Part shown: one piece after another, positions 26,743 through 34,692 of the stretch
How positions within the stretch are numbered: position 1 is the first letter of the stretch
Layout: each line of letters opens with the position of its first letter
Assembly (NCBI RefSeq): GCF_030811475.1
Contig: NZ_JAUSQV010000001.1
Span: 558,001-622,000 of the forward strand
Source: Nakamurella flavida
Lineage (GTDB): Bacteria > Actinomycetota > Actinomycetes > Mycobacteriales > Nakamurellaceae
Direction of reading: 5' to 3'
DNA: 64,000 bases
Made by a program: the position numbers and the translations under genes
Notes under the pieces: model-generated
Told to the model about the DNA's origin: nothing
Databases searched by the model: none
The model's input: the letters and a program-made list of their open reading frames with translations, nothing else

Positions 26743-27096
26743 ATGACCGGCCACCGCATCTTCACCACCCCGTATTCCGCCATCCGCCCGCACTACGTGG
26801 CCAAGGCGGAACGGAAGGGGCACACAGCCGCCGAGGTGGACCAGGTGGTCTCCTGGCTGACCGGATACGACGAGGCCGGTCTGACCAGGGCCGTGGCCGA
26901 GGACATCACCCTGGAGGAGTTCTTCGCCGGTGCCCCGGCGCTCCATCCGAACGCCACGCAGATCACCGGCCTGATCTGCGGGATCCGCGTCGAGGACATC
27001 GAGGACCCGCTGATGCAGCAGATCCGGTGGATGGACAAGCTCGTCGACGAGGTCGCTCGCGGGAAGAAGATGTCGTCGATCCTGCGCGGGTCGTGA
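26743..27096 (+). CDS. DUF2200 family protein
   Basis: 117 aa, matching the DUF2200 pattern closely: HRIFTTPYSAIRPHYVAKAE, GRTKAEVD-like GHTAAEVDQVVSWLTGY, TLEEFFAGAPALHPNATQIT, then EDIEDPLMQQIRWMDKLVDE. Small soluble helical protein, function unknown. ATG has GGAGGGGG upstream. It stands alone. Confidence 0.9.
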   Translation: MTGHRIFTTPYSAIRPHYVAKAERKGHTAAEVDQVVSWLTGYDEAGLTRAVAEDITLEEFFAGAPALHPNATQITGLICGIRVEDIEDPLMQQIRWMDKLVDEVARGKKMSSILRGS

Positions 27097-27182
27097 AGCA
27101 CGGGCTCGCCGCCCGGGTCCGCGGCGCGGTCCGGCCGGTGGCAGCCTCGTCGCCGTCGACCAGGAGGCGCGGGCAGGTGACC

Positions 27183-27200
27183 GCGGGCAGCGGTGCCCGC
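27183..27200. terminator. Hairpin between convergent genes
   Basis: A 7-bp stem GCGGGCA/TGCCCGC with a GCGG loop, in the 137 bp between the convergent DUF2200 and lacI genes. No T-tract. Probably a shared terminator; otherwise this spacer shows nothing. Confidence 0.4.
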
Positions 27201-27233
27201 AGGTGAGTCCCCTCCGGCATCGGAGATCCCGGT

Positions 27234-28280
27234 TCAGGCTGTCGGCGGCCCGGGCGGCGGCGCGGTGGAGTCCCGGACGATGAGGCTGGTGACCAGCTCG
27301 TAGTGATGCGCTTCCGGTGCCTGCCCGCGGGACTGGGCGAGCACGGTGCGCAGGGCCAGGCGCCCCATCTCGCGCAGCGGTTGGTGGATGGTGGTCAGGC
27401 GAGGGGAGGCGGACTCCGCGGCGTAGGTGTCGTCGAAACCGATGATGCTGAGTTCCTGCGGCAGGCGCAGCTGCCGGTCCCGGGCGGCCGCGATGACCCC
27501 GAGCGCCCCGGCGTCGCAGCTGGCCACGATGGCCGTCGGCGGTGACGGCAGGTCGAGGAACGCCGCCGCCATGTCCCGGCCGTCCTCGTACCGGAAACCG
27601 TCCTGCTTGGTCAGCGCCGGGTCGTTCGCCAGCCCGGCCGCGCTCAGCGCCGCCACGTGCCCGTGCAGCCGCTGCCGGGCGGGTTGGGACTCCGCGGGTC
27701 CACCGGCGAACCCGATCCGCCGGTGGCCGAGGGCGATCAGGTGCTCGGTGGCCTGGTAGCCGCCGGTCCAATTGGTGGCGCTGACGCTGACCAGCCCGTC
27801 GTCGTCCACGTCACGGGCGGTGACCGGATCGACCAGCACCAGACCCAGGCCGGCGCCCGTCGAATCACCGGCGACCTCGGGGCTGACCTCGGTGGTGACG
27901 ACGATGACCCCGACGTGGCCCTTGTCGGCAACCCGATGGAACCACTCGGCGCTCAGCGGGTCGTGCCGGTGGGCGCCGGTGGGATTGGTGGTCACCACGT
28001 CGATGTCCAGCTCGAGTCCGGCGGCGACCACGCCGGCGAGAACCTGTGCTGCGTAGAGGCTCTCGTAGGCATCGAACAGGACGGTGACGACGGGGTGCAG
28101 GGAGCCGGCGGCCCGGGCCGTGCTGGGCTCGTACCGGAGCCGCTTCATCGCCGCGAGCACCCGTTGCCGGGTCGCGTCCGACACCCCGTCCCGATCGTTG
28201 AGGACCTTGGAGGCGGTGGCCTTGGAGACGCCGGCGGCGGCGGCCACCGCATCCAGCGTCGTGCGTTCGGGTCTGCCCAC
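27234..28280 (-). CDS. LacI-family sugar-responsive repressor
   Basis: 348 aa. The N-terminal LacI helix-turn-helix is TLDAVAAAAGVSKATASKVL with hinge RLRYEPSTAR (about 8-60). The periplasmic-binding-like sensor domain has VVTVLFDAYESLYAAQVLAG, IGFAGGPAESQPAR, IVASCDAGALGVIAAARD and LSIIGFDDTYAAESASPRLT. GTG 28280 has CGGAG 8 bases before. Divergent to a sugar-binding lipoprotein; a dyad in its own leader and a longer one before the target suggest auto- and target regulation. Confidence 0.93.
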   Translation of the reverse strand: MGRPERTTLDAVAAAAGVSKATASKVLNDRDGVSDATRQRVLAAMKRLRYEPSTARAAGSLHPVVTVLFDAYESLYAAQVLAGVVAAGLELDIDVVTTNPTGAHRHDPLSAEWFHRVADKGHVGVIVVTTEVSPEVAGDSTGAGLGLVLVDPVTARDVDDDGLVSVSATNWTGGYQATEHLIALGHRRIGFAGGPAESQPARQRLHGHVAALSAAGLANDPALTKQDGFRYEDGRDMAAAFLDLPSPPTAIVASCDAGALGVIAAARDRQLRLPQELSIIGFDDTYAAESASPRLTTIHQPLREMGRLALRTVLAQSRGQAPEAHHYELVTSLIVRDSTAPPPGPPTA

Positions 28281-28327
28281 AGCGTCACTCCGTCCGTCCT
28301 GGTCCGGCGATGATCTTCCTCCCGGTA

Positions 28328-28340
28328 CGAAATAGTTTCG
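28328..28340. promoter_or_regulatory. Probable LacI auto-operator
   Basis: CGAAA-TAG-TTTCG, an inverted repeat 48 bp upstream of lacI. The same CGAAA...TTTCG ends appear in the longer dyad at 28441-28465, so both are likely sites for the same regulator. Confidence 0.55.
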
Positions 28341-28399
28341 CACACCCCGCAATCACCCGTTCGCCGGGTACATCCGGCCAAGACAGGGCCGTGAGGTGG

Positions 28400-28427
28400 T
28401 TGTCAGCGAGCGTGAGCTCTCTGTACG
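28400..28427 (+). promoter_or_regulatory. Possible promoter for the sugar-binding protein gene
   Basis: TTGTCA (28400-28405) and TGTACG (28422-28427) with a 16-bp spacer. Transcription would begin around 28434, just before the operator dyad. The -10 is weak. Confidence 0.4.
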
Positions 28428-28440
28428 GTCGGCTCATCCC

Positions 28441-28465
28441 CGAAACAATTAGTGAAATTGTTTCG
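28441..28465. promoter_or_regulatory. LacI-type operator
   Basis: Perfect 10-bp arms CGAAACAATT and AATTGTTTCG separated by AGTGA, 28 bp before the start of the sugar-binding protein gene. It is A/T-rich against a very GC-rich background, which makes it stand out. Binding by the adjacent LacI protein would block the start of transcription. Confidence 0.75.
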
Positions 28466-28492
28466 CGGCCCGGAGTCCCCCTCGGAAAGGCA

Positions 28493-29551
28493 ATGACGCC
28501 CTTGACCAGAATTTCCCGACGGCCCCTCGTGGCGCTGACCCTGCTGGCCGGCCTCACGCTCGCCGCCTGTGGCGGGGCTACCCCGGGCGGTGCCTCCGGT
28601 GCGGGCGGTGCGGCCCCGGCCGCGGCCGGTGAGGCCAACGCCTGGGTGCTGACCGGTGGCGGCTGGCCCGTCATCGAGCAGACGTTCCAGACCTGGAACG
28701 CCGCCCACGCGGACCAGAAGATCGGCGTGGAGGCGTTCGCGAACGACGCCTACAAGGAGAAGATCCGCACCTCGGTCGGCTCCGGGCAGGCCCCCACGCT
28801 CATCATGAACTGGACCGGTGGCGCCCTCAACGACTACGTCTCCAACCAGCAGGTCGACGACATCACCGACGCCACCGCCGATCTCGTGAAGCGTGTGACG
28901 CCTTCGGTGGCCCAGAACGGCGTGGTGGACGGCAAGACGTTCGCCGTGCCGCTCAACGACGTCCAGCCCGTGGTCATGTACTACAACAAGGCGGTGTTCG
29001 ACCAGGTCGGCCTGTCCGTCCCGACCACCTACGACGAGCTGCTCGCGTCCATCCCGACGTTCAAGGCCGCCGGCATCGCGCCGCTGTCCATCGCCGGGCA
29101 GTCCGTCTGGCCCGAACTGATGTGGCTGCAGTACCTCACCGACCGGATCGGCGGCCCCGAGGTCTTCGAGAACATCCTGGCCGGCAAGCCCGACGCCTGG
29201 TCCGACCCGGCCGTCACCGAGGCCCTGACCAATATCCAGGAGCTGGTGAACGCCGGTGCCTTCGTCGACGGCTTCGCCTCCGTGACCGCCGACGCGGGTT
29301 CGGACTTCGCGCTCGTGCACACCGGCAAGGCCGCGATGATCCTGCAGGGCAGCTGGGGCTACCCGACGTTCAAGACCGACAACCCGGAGTTCGCCGCCAG
29401 TTCCCTGGGCTTCTCAGGACCAGGATCCCCACCAGGCCGACGACGGCGCCCTGTCAGCCCTGGGCGGTCGCGCTGGTCGCGGTGGAGGACGGAAGCGAGA
29501 TCGACGCGGGAGGTGATGCGTCGGTGGAGAATGCAGGAGTCGGCGTGGTGA
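28493..29551 (+). pseudogene. Sugar ABC transporter substrate-binding lipoprotein, 3'-truncated
   Basis: Start ATG with GGAAAGG. The signal and lipobox LTLAAC are followed by a good family 1 solute-binding domain: AYKEKIRTSVGSGQAPTLIM, VPLNDVQPVVMYYNKAVFDQ, WPELMWLQYLTDRIGG and KAAMILQGSWGYPTFK. The match stops at about 29413 (AASSLGFS); the next 46 residues are an Arg-rich run reading antisense through the GH76 gene. About 100 C-terminal residues and both expected permease genes are missing. The intact LacI control suggests the loss is recent. Confidence 0.85.
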
Positions 29552-30686
29552 TCTGCGTCCCGGGAACGGTCGGGGCGGGCGTCTCCTCCGTGGAAGGAGC
29601 GACCGAGGAGGTGGGGTCGTCGGGGACGGGCTGCGCGGCGACGAGGAGGTCCACCGCGCTCTGCTGGCTCGCCGCGCTCACGTGGTCGAGCGGACCCGCC
29701 CAGTGCAGTCCGTACTGGTCATCGGGGGTGCGGTCGTTCTCGTAGGCGACAGCCGCCAGACCGGCGAGGTAGTCCTGGTACGGATGGTCGTCCAATGCCC
29801 GGTTCAGCTCGCCGACGTTCCTGACGTAGATGCCCTTGAAGCTGGGCCCGTTGACGTCGCAACCGGTCGCTTCGCAGGGCTCGGTGAGGACGCCGTCGAC
29901 GTGCAGGCCACCGGCGGCCGTGGACGCATCGGCCAACGTCCGGGCGCGCTCCAGGTACCGCGAATCCCCGGTCGCCTGAGCCAGCGCCACCAGCGCGCCC
30001 AGCACCACTCCCTGGTTGTACGTCCAGGTGATGCCCCTGTTGTTGCGGCAGGTCGAGGTGTTGAGCCCGTCGTTGACCAGCCCGTCGGCGTTGATCATCC
30101 CGGAGGCCCGGAACCACTGCCAGACGTCCACCGCCCGCTCCAGTTGAACGGCACCGGCCGGCTGGTCGGTACCCAGTCGCACCGCCAACTGCGCCGCCGC
30201 CTTCACGTAAAGCTCGTTGGAGATGGCGTTCTTGTAGCGGCGGTCGTCCTTCCACCACAGGCCTCCACCGCAGGTCTCGTCGCGAGCGGTCCACATGTGG
30301 TCCACCCCGCGCTGCGCGGTCTGCAGGTAGCGACGGTCCCCGGTCAGGTCGTAGGCCTTGATCCAGGCCAGCGCCCACCAGCCGGTGTCGTCGGTGAACT
30401 CGTTGATGAAGTCCCCCCGCGCTGCATCCCGCTTCTGCGTGTAGGTGTTCTGCACGACCCAGACGTACCGCCGGTCGCCGGACTCGAGCATGGAGTCGAT
30501 CAATGCGGTCAGGGCGTTGGCGCTGTTCCACCACCCGGTCGTCGGCCAGACACCGCTGCGTTGGTCGTACAGGCGCACCAGCGCGTCCACGGCCGGTAAT
30601 TCGGACGGCACTCGCGCACCACAGCCGACGACGGCCAGCAGGATCAGAGCCAGGGTGGCAAGCCGCGAGCGCCGCAGGGAGGACAA
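29454..30686 (-). CDS. Glycoside hydrolase family 76 lipoprotein (alpha-1,6-mannanase-like)
   Basis: 410 aa. A signal sequence ends in the lipobox LLAVVGC. The (alpha/alpha)6-barrel carries the GH76 catalytic pair in NEFTDDTGWWALAWIKAYDL (about 100), plus CGGGLWWKDDRRYKNAISNEL and ITWTYNQGVVLGALVALAQA. A Ser/Thr/Pro-rich tail of about 60 residues ends the protein. The start seems to be TTG 30686, with GAGG 8 bases upstream; no ATG or GTG is available. It would cut alpha-1,6-mannose chains outside the cell. Its 3' end overlaps the broken sugar-binding gene. Confidence 0.88.
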   Translation of the reverse strand: MSSLRRSRLATLALILLAVVGCGARVPSELPAVDALVRLYDQRSGVWPTTGWWNSANALTALIDSMLESGDRRYVWVVQNTYTQKRDAARGDFINEFTDDTGWWALAWIKAYDLTGDRRYLQTAQRGVDHMWTARDETCGGGLWWKDDRRYKNAISNELYVKAAAQLAVRLGTDQPAGAVQLERAVDVWQWFRASGMINADGLVNDGLNTSTCRNNRGITWTYNQGVVLGALVALAQATGDSRYLERARTLADASTAAGGLHVDGVLTEPCEATGCDVNGPSFKGIYVRNVGELNRALDDHPYQDYLAGLAAVAYENDRTPDDQYGLHWAGPLDHVSAASQQSAVDLLVAAQPVPDDPTSSVAPSTEETPAPTVPGTQITTPTPAFSTDASPPASISLPSSTATSATAQG

Positions 30687-30758
30687 ACCGCAGGCCTCGA
30701 TTCTGGTTGGGTGGGGACGGACTCCGCCGTGGCGGATCGGGCGGACGTCGGGAGAATC

Positions 30759-32003
30759 ATGTCAGCAGTTCCACCACGCGAGGCGCCGGGAAGGCCGGCG
30801 CACGGGGTTCGGGCGAGGGTTCGGCGTTCTCTGCTCCGCGCCTGGACGGCCCTGATCCTCGGTGTCGTGCTGTCGGCCTGCGCCACCACCGGTCCGGTTC
30901 CGTCCGACGCCGTCGGAACCTCCAGGCCCGTGGCGACCTCGACCCTGCCGCCGCCGGCGTCACCGGCCCCCATCACGTCCACCGTGACGCCGGTGGCCGG
31001 CACCGAGACGACCTCCGTCGACACGGGGCGGTCCGAGGTGGCTTCCGATCACACCGTCCTGCCGTCGAGTTCGGTGGACCCTGACGCCGGCACGGGCCTG
31101 CGGATCGGTCTGATCGCGGCCGCCGGATCGGACGCCTTCAGCCGGGCGGTGACCGATTCCGTGGCCGCGCAGGCCACGCTGTCCGGGGCCGAGCTCATCC
31201 GATGCGACCCCGGCGACGACCCGGCGCTGGTCCTGGACTGCGCGCGGCGCCTGGCCACGCAGGACGTCGACGGATGGATCGTCCACCGCGCTGCCGGTAT
31301 CGCGGTGTCCCTCTGCGAACTGGGGCCCGTCGGGGTCCCCCTGGTCACCATCGATGCGGACCCTGTGCCCTGTCGCACCGTCGCGGTGGGATCGGACGAC
31401 ACGCGGGCGGGACACCTGGTCGGAGCAACCCTGGGTCGCGCTGCGCGACAGCGCGACTCCTGTCCGGACGCCCGGCTCGTCGTGGTCGGCGCAGCCGCCC
31501 CCGCCACCGAGGATGCCGCCGCGGACCCGGCGGACGCGGGAACCACGGAAAGGCGCGTGGCGGGCATCCGCGCCGGCTTCGCGGACGAGTGTCCGGGCCG
31601 GTCGGATGCCGAGGTCTTCGTCGATCCCGGTGACCCGAGCGCCCTGGGAGCCATCCTGGGCGAGCTGCCCCCCGACGCCGATGTCCTGATCGCCGCGATC
31701 GACGATGTGCGTGCCCAGCAGGTCGCGGCCGCCATCGCCCTGCTGCCGCCCGGGGGCGGCGACGTGGCGGCGGTCGCCGCGGTGGGCGCCGGAGAGTTCG
31801 AGCGCTGTCAGCTCCGGACCGATCGGCGGTGGGTGGGAGCGGCGGCTCTCTTCCCGGACCGCTACGGCCAGCTCGTCCTCCCGACCCTGCTCGCCGCGAT
31901 GGCGGGGGAGGCGGTACCGGAGTTCCTCCACGTCCAGACCGTTCTCCTCACGGCATCCACGGTCGAGGAGTACTACGACACCACCGGGTGCACGGGCCGA
32001 TGA
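30759..32003 (+). CDS. Periplasmic sugar-binding-type lipoprotein (ribose/LacI sensor fold)
   Basis: 414 aa. A basic N-terminus, hydrophobic run and lipobox GVVLSAC, then a Thr/Pro-rich linker of about 60 residues, then a type I periplasmic binding fold: LRIGLIAAAGSDAFSRAVTD, GWIVHRAAG, VPLVTIDADPVPCRTVAVGS, GHLVGATLGRAA, LIAAIDDVRAQQVAAAI and VAAVGAGEF. It contains more cysteines than usual (for example PCRTV and DECPG). ATG has GGGAG. The stop overlaps the permease start, so they form a transporter pair. Ligand unknown; divergence from GH76 suggests a mannose-type sugar. Confidence 0.8.
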   Translation: MSAVPPREAPGRPAHGVRARVRRSLLRAWTALILGVVLSACATTGPVPSDAVGTSRPVATSTLPPPASPAPITSTVTPVAGTETTSVDTGRSEVASDHTVLPSSSVDPDAGTGLRIGLIAAAGSDAFSRAVTDSVAAQATLSGAELIRCDPGDDPALVLDCARRLATQDVDGWIVHRAAGIAVSLCELGPVGVPLVTIDADPVPCRTVAVGSDDTRAGHLVGATLGRAARQRDSCPDARLVVVGAAAPATEDAAADPADAGTTERRVAGIRAGFADECPGRSDAEVFVDPGDPSALGAILGELPPDADVLIAAIDDVRAQQVAAAIALLPPGGGDVAAVAAVGAGEFERCQLRTDRRWVGAAALFPDRYGQLVLPTLLAAMAGEAVPEFLHVQTVLLTASTVEEYYDTTGCTGR

Positions 32004-32983
32004 CGCGGGGGAACTCCTGGGCCGTCCACTGGCCGACGGTGACCGAGGTTCTCCTCGTGATCACCGGTGTGCTCGCCTGCATCGTCTTCGCCGTGTCCAG
32101 CCCGTACTTCCTGTCCTCTGGCAATCTCGTCAACGTCCTGCAGGACCTCGCCGTGGTCGGAGTTCTCGCCGTCCCGGCCACCTTTCTGATCATGACCGGC
32201 AACGTGGACCTGTCCGTCGGGGCGGCAGCGGCTTTCGCCGGCATCGTCCTGGCGGCCACCGCACCCAGCATCGGTCTGATGCCGGCGGTTCTGCTCGCGG
32301 TCGGCACCGGCCTGCTCACCGGCCTGACCAACGGTCTGCTGGTCACCCTCGGTGGTATCAACAGCATCGCCATGACCTTCGCCGCGATGGCCCTGCTCCG
32401 GGCCCTGTCCTACCTGGTGCCCAGCGGCCTGGCCCTGGGCCTGACCGGGTTTCGCACCCTGGGCACCGCGGAACCCCTGTGGGGGCTGCCGCTCCCGGCC
32501 CTGATCTTGCTGGGTGTCGCCGTCCTGGGTGGGGTCGCCTCCCGATCCCGTCCCGGGCACCGGTTCAGGGAGATCGGTCGTCTCCCGGCCCCGACCCGCC
32601 TCGACAGTGGCCGGGAGCGCCGCACCGTCCTCGCTCTCTTCGTGCTGTCCGGTCTGGCCGCCGCCGTCGTCGGCCTGATGCGCACCTCCCAGCTGGGCAC
32701 CGGGCTCCCGTCGGCCGGCACCGGAGCCGAGGTCGTCGTCATCGCGTCGGTGATCCTCGGAGGTGGCCGCCTGGCCGGCGGGCGCGGCTCGATCCGGGGG
32801 ACCGTGCTGGCCCTGCTGGTGATCACCGTCCTGGACAACGGCCTCTCCCTGGCCAACGTGACCGCCTACGCCTCGCAGGTCCTGCACGCCACCCTGCTGG
32901 TCGTGGCCCTGGTGGTGAACAGCGCCCATCCCGCCCGACGCAGCGACGAGCGCGCGCACGGCACGACGGCCGGCGAGCGTTGA
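32000..32983 (+). CDS. RbsC-type sugar ABC transporter permease
   Basis: 327 aa with about nine to ten hydrophobic segments of the BPD_transp_2 family. The conserved EAA-like loop region reads FLIMTGNVDLSVGAAAAFAG near the first third, and AEVVVIASVILGGGRLAGGRGSIRGTVLALLVI near the end (in two parts). ATGA overlap with the binding protein. No ATPase gene (RbsA type) follows within the operon or nearby, so it must borrow one or be inactive. Some charge-rich inserts such as GRLPAPTRLDSGRERR replace a normal loop. Confidence 0.85.
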   Translation: MTRGNSWAVHWPTVTEVLLVITGVLACIVFAVSSPYFLSSGNLVNVLQDLAVVGVLAVPATFLIMTGNVDLSVGAAAAFAGIVLAATAPSIGLMPAVLLAVGTGLLTGLTNGLLVTLGGINSIAMTFAAMALLRALSYLVPSGLALGLTGFRTLGTAEPLWGLPLPALILLGVAVLGGVASRSRPGHRFREIGRLPAPTRLDSGRERRTVLALFVLSGLAAAVVGLMRTSQLGTGLPSAGTGAEVVVIASVILGGGRLAGGRGSIRGTVLALLVITVLDNGLSLANVTAYASQVLHATLLVVALVVNSAHPARRSDERAHGTTAGER

Positions 32984-32999
32984 GCTGTGTGGGGCCCGT

Positions 33000-33031
33000 G
33001 CCGGTGGGTTCGAACCGGCGGCGTTCGCCGG
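33000..33031. terminator. Alternative hairpins between convergent genes
   Basis: Two mutually exclusive stems: GCCGGT/ACCGGC (33000-33019) and CCGGCG/CGCCGG (33015-33031), between the permease and a convergent acetyltransferase. No T-tract; a terminator role is likely by position only. Confidence 0.4.
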
Positions 33032-33089
33032 AGGACCTCTCCTGACGGCGGGGGCTGGACCCTCGTCATCCCCGGGCAGTGCCGATCTG

Positions 33090-33494
33090 TCACAGGCGGA
33101 GGAGCCCGGCGGTGGTGGGGGTGAACCCGCAGGCGTCGAAATAGAACGGACGGAGGCGGTCCTCGAAGTCAACATGCAGCCATTCGCATCCGGCCTCGCG
33201 TGCCCCGCGGCCGGCCCGCTCCACCAGCCGACGACCGATGCCCTGGGACTGGTGGGTGGTGGACACCATGGTGTCCTGCAGCCACGCGTGAGCGCCGCCG
33301 TCCCAGACCACGTTGACGAACCCCACGAGCTCACCGTTCTGGCGGGCGGTGACCCATCCCAGACTGTGGTTCAGGACCAGCTGCTCCCAGTCCCATTCCT
33401 GCGCGGTATGGACGCGGGTACCGAAGGCGTCGGCGTGCAGTCGGTGCGCCTCGTCGTTGGCGAACGGGCCTCTCCAGGCCAGGGCTGCGGTCAT
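33090..33494 (-). CDS. GNAT family N-acetyltransferase
   Basis: 134 aa. GWVTARQNGELVGFVNVVWD (central strands), HQSQGIGRRLVERAGRGARE (acetyl-CoA loop) and LHVDFEDRLRPFYFDACGF show the GNAT fold. ATG 33494 is preferred: the 83 open codons upstream run through the promoter of the neighbouring cluster. Substrate unknown. Confidence 0.88.
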   Translation of the reverse strand: MTAALAWRGPFANDEAHRLHADAFGTRVHTAQEWDWEQLVLNHSLGWVTARQNGELVGFVNVVWDGGAHAWLQDTMVSTTHQSQGIGRRLVERAGRGAREAGCEWLHVDFEDRLRPFYFDACGFTPTTAGLLRL

Positions 33495-33629
33495 CGGACG
33501 AAACCTAGCCGGAGGGCGTGCACCGAGCCGGCCTGCCCACGTCCGTGTGCGGGGGCGCGCCGGGAACCCGGTTCTCGGATTTCCGCCGTGTGACGGGTCG
33601 TGAACATCGCGCGACATCTCCGCGAACCC

Positions 33630-33658
33630 TTGTCGAGCGAACGTTCGCGCAATACGGT
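33630..33658 (+). promoter_or_regulatory. Sigma-A-like promoter of the amide-catabolic cluster
   Basis: TTGTCG (33630-33635), a 17-bp spacer, then TACGGT (33653-33658). Transcription would start near 33665 and read into the asparaginase-like gene at 33709. The first GCGAACGTTCGC palindrome fills the spacer. Confidence 0.6.
33637..33648. promoter_or_regulatory. Operator palindrome 1
   Basis: GCGAACGTTCGC, a perfect 12-bp palindrome with a central CG, lying between the -35 and -10 elements. The central CG symmetry is typical of LacI-family sites; the lacI gene at the far end of the cluster is the likely binder (inference). Confidence 0.65.
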
Positions 33659-33660
33659 GA

Positions 33661-33672
33661 GCGAACGTTCGC
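33661..33672. promoter_or_regulatory. Operator palindrome 2
   Basis: A second identical GCGAACGTTCGC, inside a 17-bp direct repeat shared with the first (33635-33651 and 33659-33675). The two centres are 24 bp apart. It overlaps the expected transcription start. Confidence 0.65.
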
Positions 33673-33708
33673 GCACCTGCGTGGGCGGCAAGCTCAGAAG
33701 GGTTCCGC

Positions 33709-34692
33709 ATGCGGGTGTCGCTGGTGTCGACCGGGGGAACCATCGCGTCCCGGCGGGGAGAGCTCGGGCTGGAGGTGGCGGACGACGTCCACGACCTGGT
33801 GGCGAGCCTGCCGACGACGACCGGGATCCAGATCGTTCCGGTCGATTTCAGTGGTCGACCCAGCTATGGCCTGAGCATCGCGGACATGCTCGCCGCGGTC
33901 CGCTGCGTCCAAGCCGAGTTCGACAGTGGTTCGTACGCCGTCGTTCTCACGCACGGCACGGACACGCTGGAGGAGATGGCCTTCCTCTGTGGCCAGTACT
34001 TTCCACGCGACGCCCGGTTGGTGCTCACCGGCGCGCAGCGTGCCGCCGACGTGCCCGACGGTGACGGAGCCCGCAATCTCGCCGATGCGGTCGCGGTGGC
34101 GACGGCCGACGTCCCGGTCGGCCCGGCGATCGTCATGGGCGGTACGGCTGTCGCGGCGATCGAGGGTCGCAAGGTGCACACCTCCTCGCTGGTCGCCTTC
34201 TCCGGCGGCGCGGCTGGTGCCTCCGCGCTGGTGGAGGCGGGTGTGCTGCTTCCCCTGTCGACACCGAGCCGTGGTGGCCTGCTGGCCGACCTCCCGGTGC
34301 CCGACGATCTGCCCCGTGTCGACCTGGTGACCCTCTCCGCCGGGGTGGACGGCACCCATCTCCTGGCTTCCGTCGAGGCCGGCGCCCGGGGCATCGTCGT
34401 CGAGGCCTTCGGGAGTGGCAATGCGAACACGGCCACCCTCGAGGCCGTCCAGACGGCTGTCGGCAAGGGCATCCCGGTACTCATCACCAGCCGGACCCGG
34501 AACGGCGTGGTGCGGCCGGTGTACGGCGACGGCGGGGGAGCCGACCTGGAGCGCGCCGGGGCGATCTTCGCCGGTGACCTCACCGGGTCGCGGGCCCGGA
34601 TCGCCCTCGCTCTCGCCCTCGCGCACAGCTCCGCGGACGACGGCGTCGCCCCGCTCGTGCACCGCATGATCACGGCGGGTGCGCCGTGCTGA
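33709..34692 (+). CDS. Asparaginase/glutaminase-family amidohydrolase
   Basis: 327 aa. Both active-site threonine motifs are intact: VSLVSTGGTIASRRG at the N-terminus and VVLTHGTDTLEEMAFL near residue 90. GARNLADAVAVA, GGTAVAAIEGRKVHTSSLVA and the C-terminal TRTRNGVVRPVYG follow the family. It hydrolyses an asparagine-like primary amide to acid plus ammonia. ATG with AGAAGGG. First gene of a ten-gene catabolic cluster behind an operator-controlled promoter; in this setting it may act on a pathway amide rather than asparagine. Confidence 0.88.
   Translation: MRVSLVSTGGTIASRRGELGLEVADDVHDLVASLPTTTGIQIVPVDFSGRPSYGLSIADMLAAVRCVQAEFDSGSYAVVLTHGTDTLEEMAFLCGQYFPRDARLVLTGAQRAADVPDGDGARNLADAVAVATADVPVGPAIVMGGTAVAAIEGRKVHTSSLVAFSGGAAGASALVEAGVLLPLSTPSRGGLLADLPVPDDLPRVDLVTLSAGVDGTHLLASVEAGARGIVVEAFGSGNANTATLEAVQTAVGKGIPVLITSRTRNGVVRPVYGDGGGADLERAGAIFAGDLTGSRARIALALALAHSSADDGVAPLVHRMITAGAPC

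Noticed and set aside
33000-33031. Possible tRNA 3' part, from GGTTCGAACC looking like a T-loop
   Set aside because: No matching acceptor, D or anticodon arms are found around it; the sequence is explained by hairpins between convergent genes.
33637-33672. LexA/SOS box reading of the GCGAACGTTCGC sites
   Set aside because: Actinobacterial SOS boxes have four bases between GAAC and GTTC; here there are none, and the neighbouring genes are catabolic.
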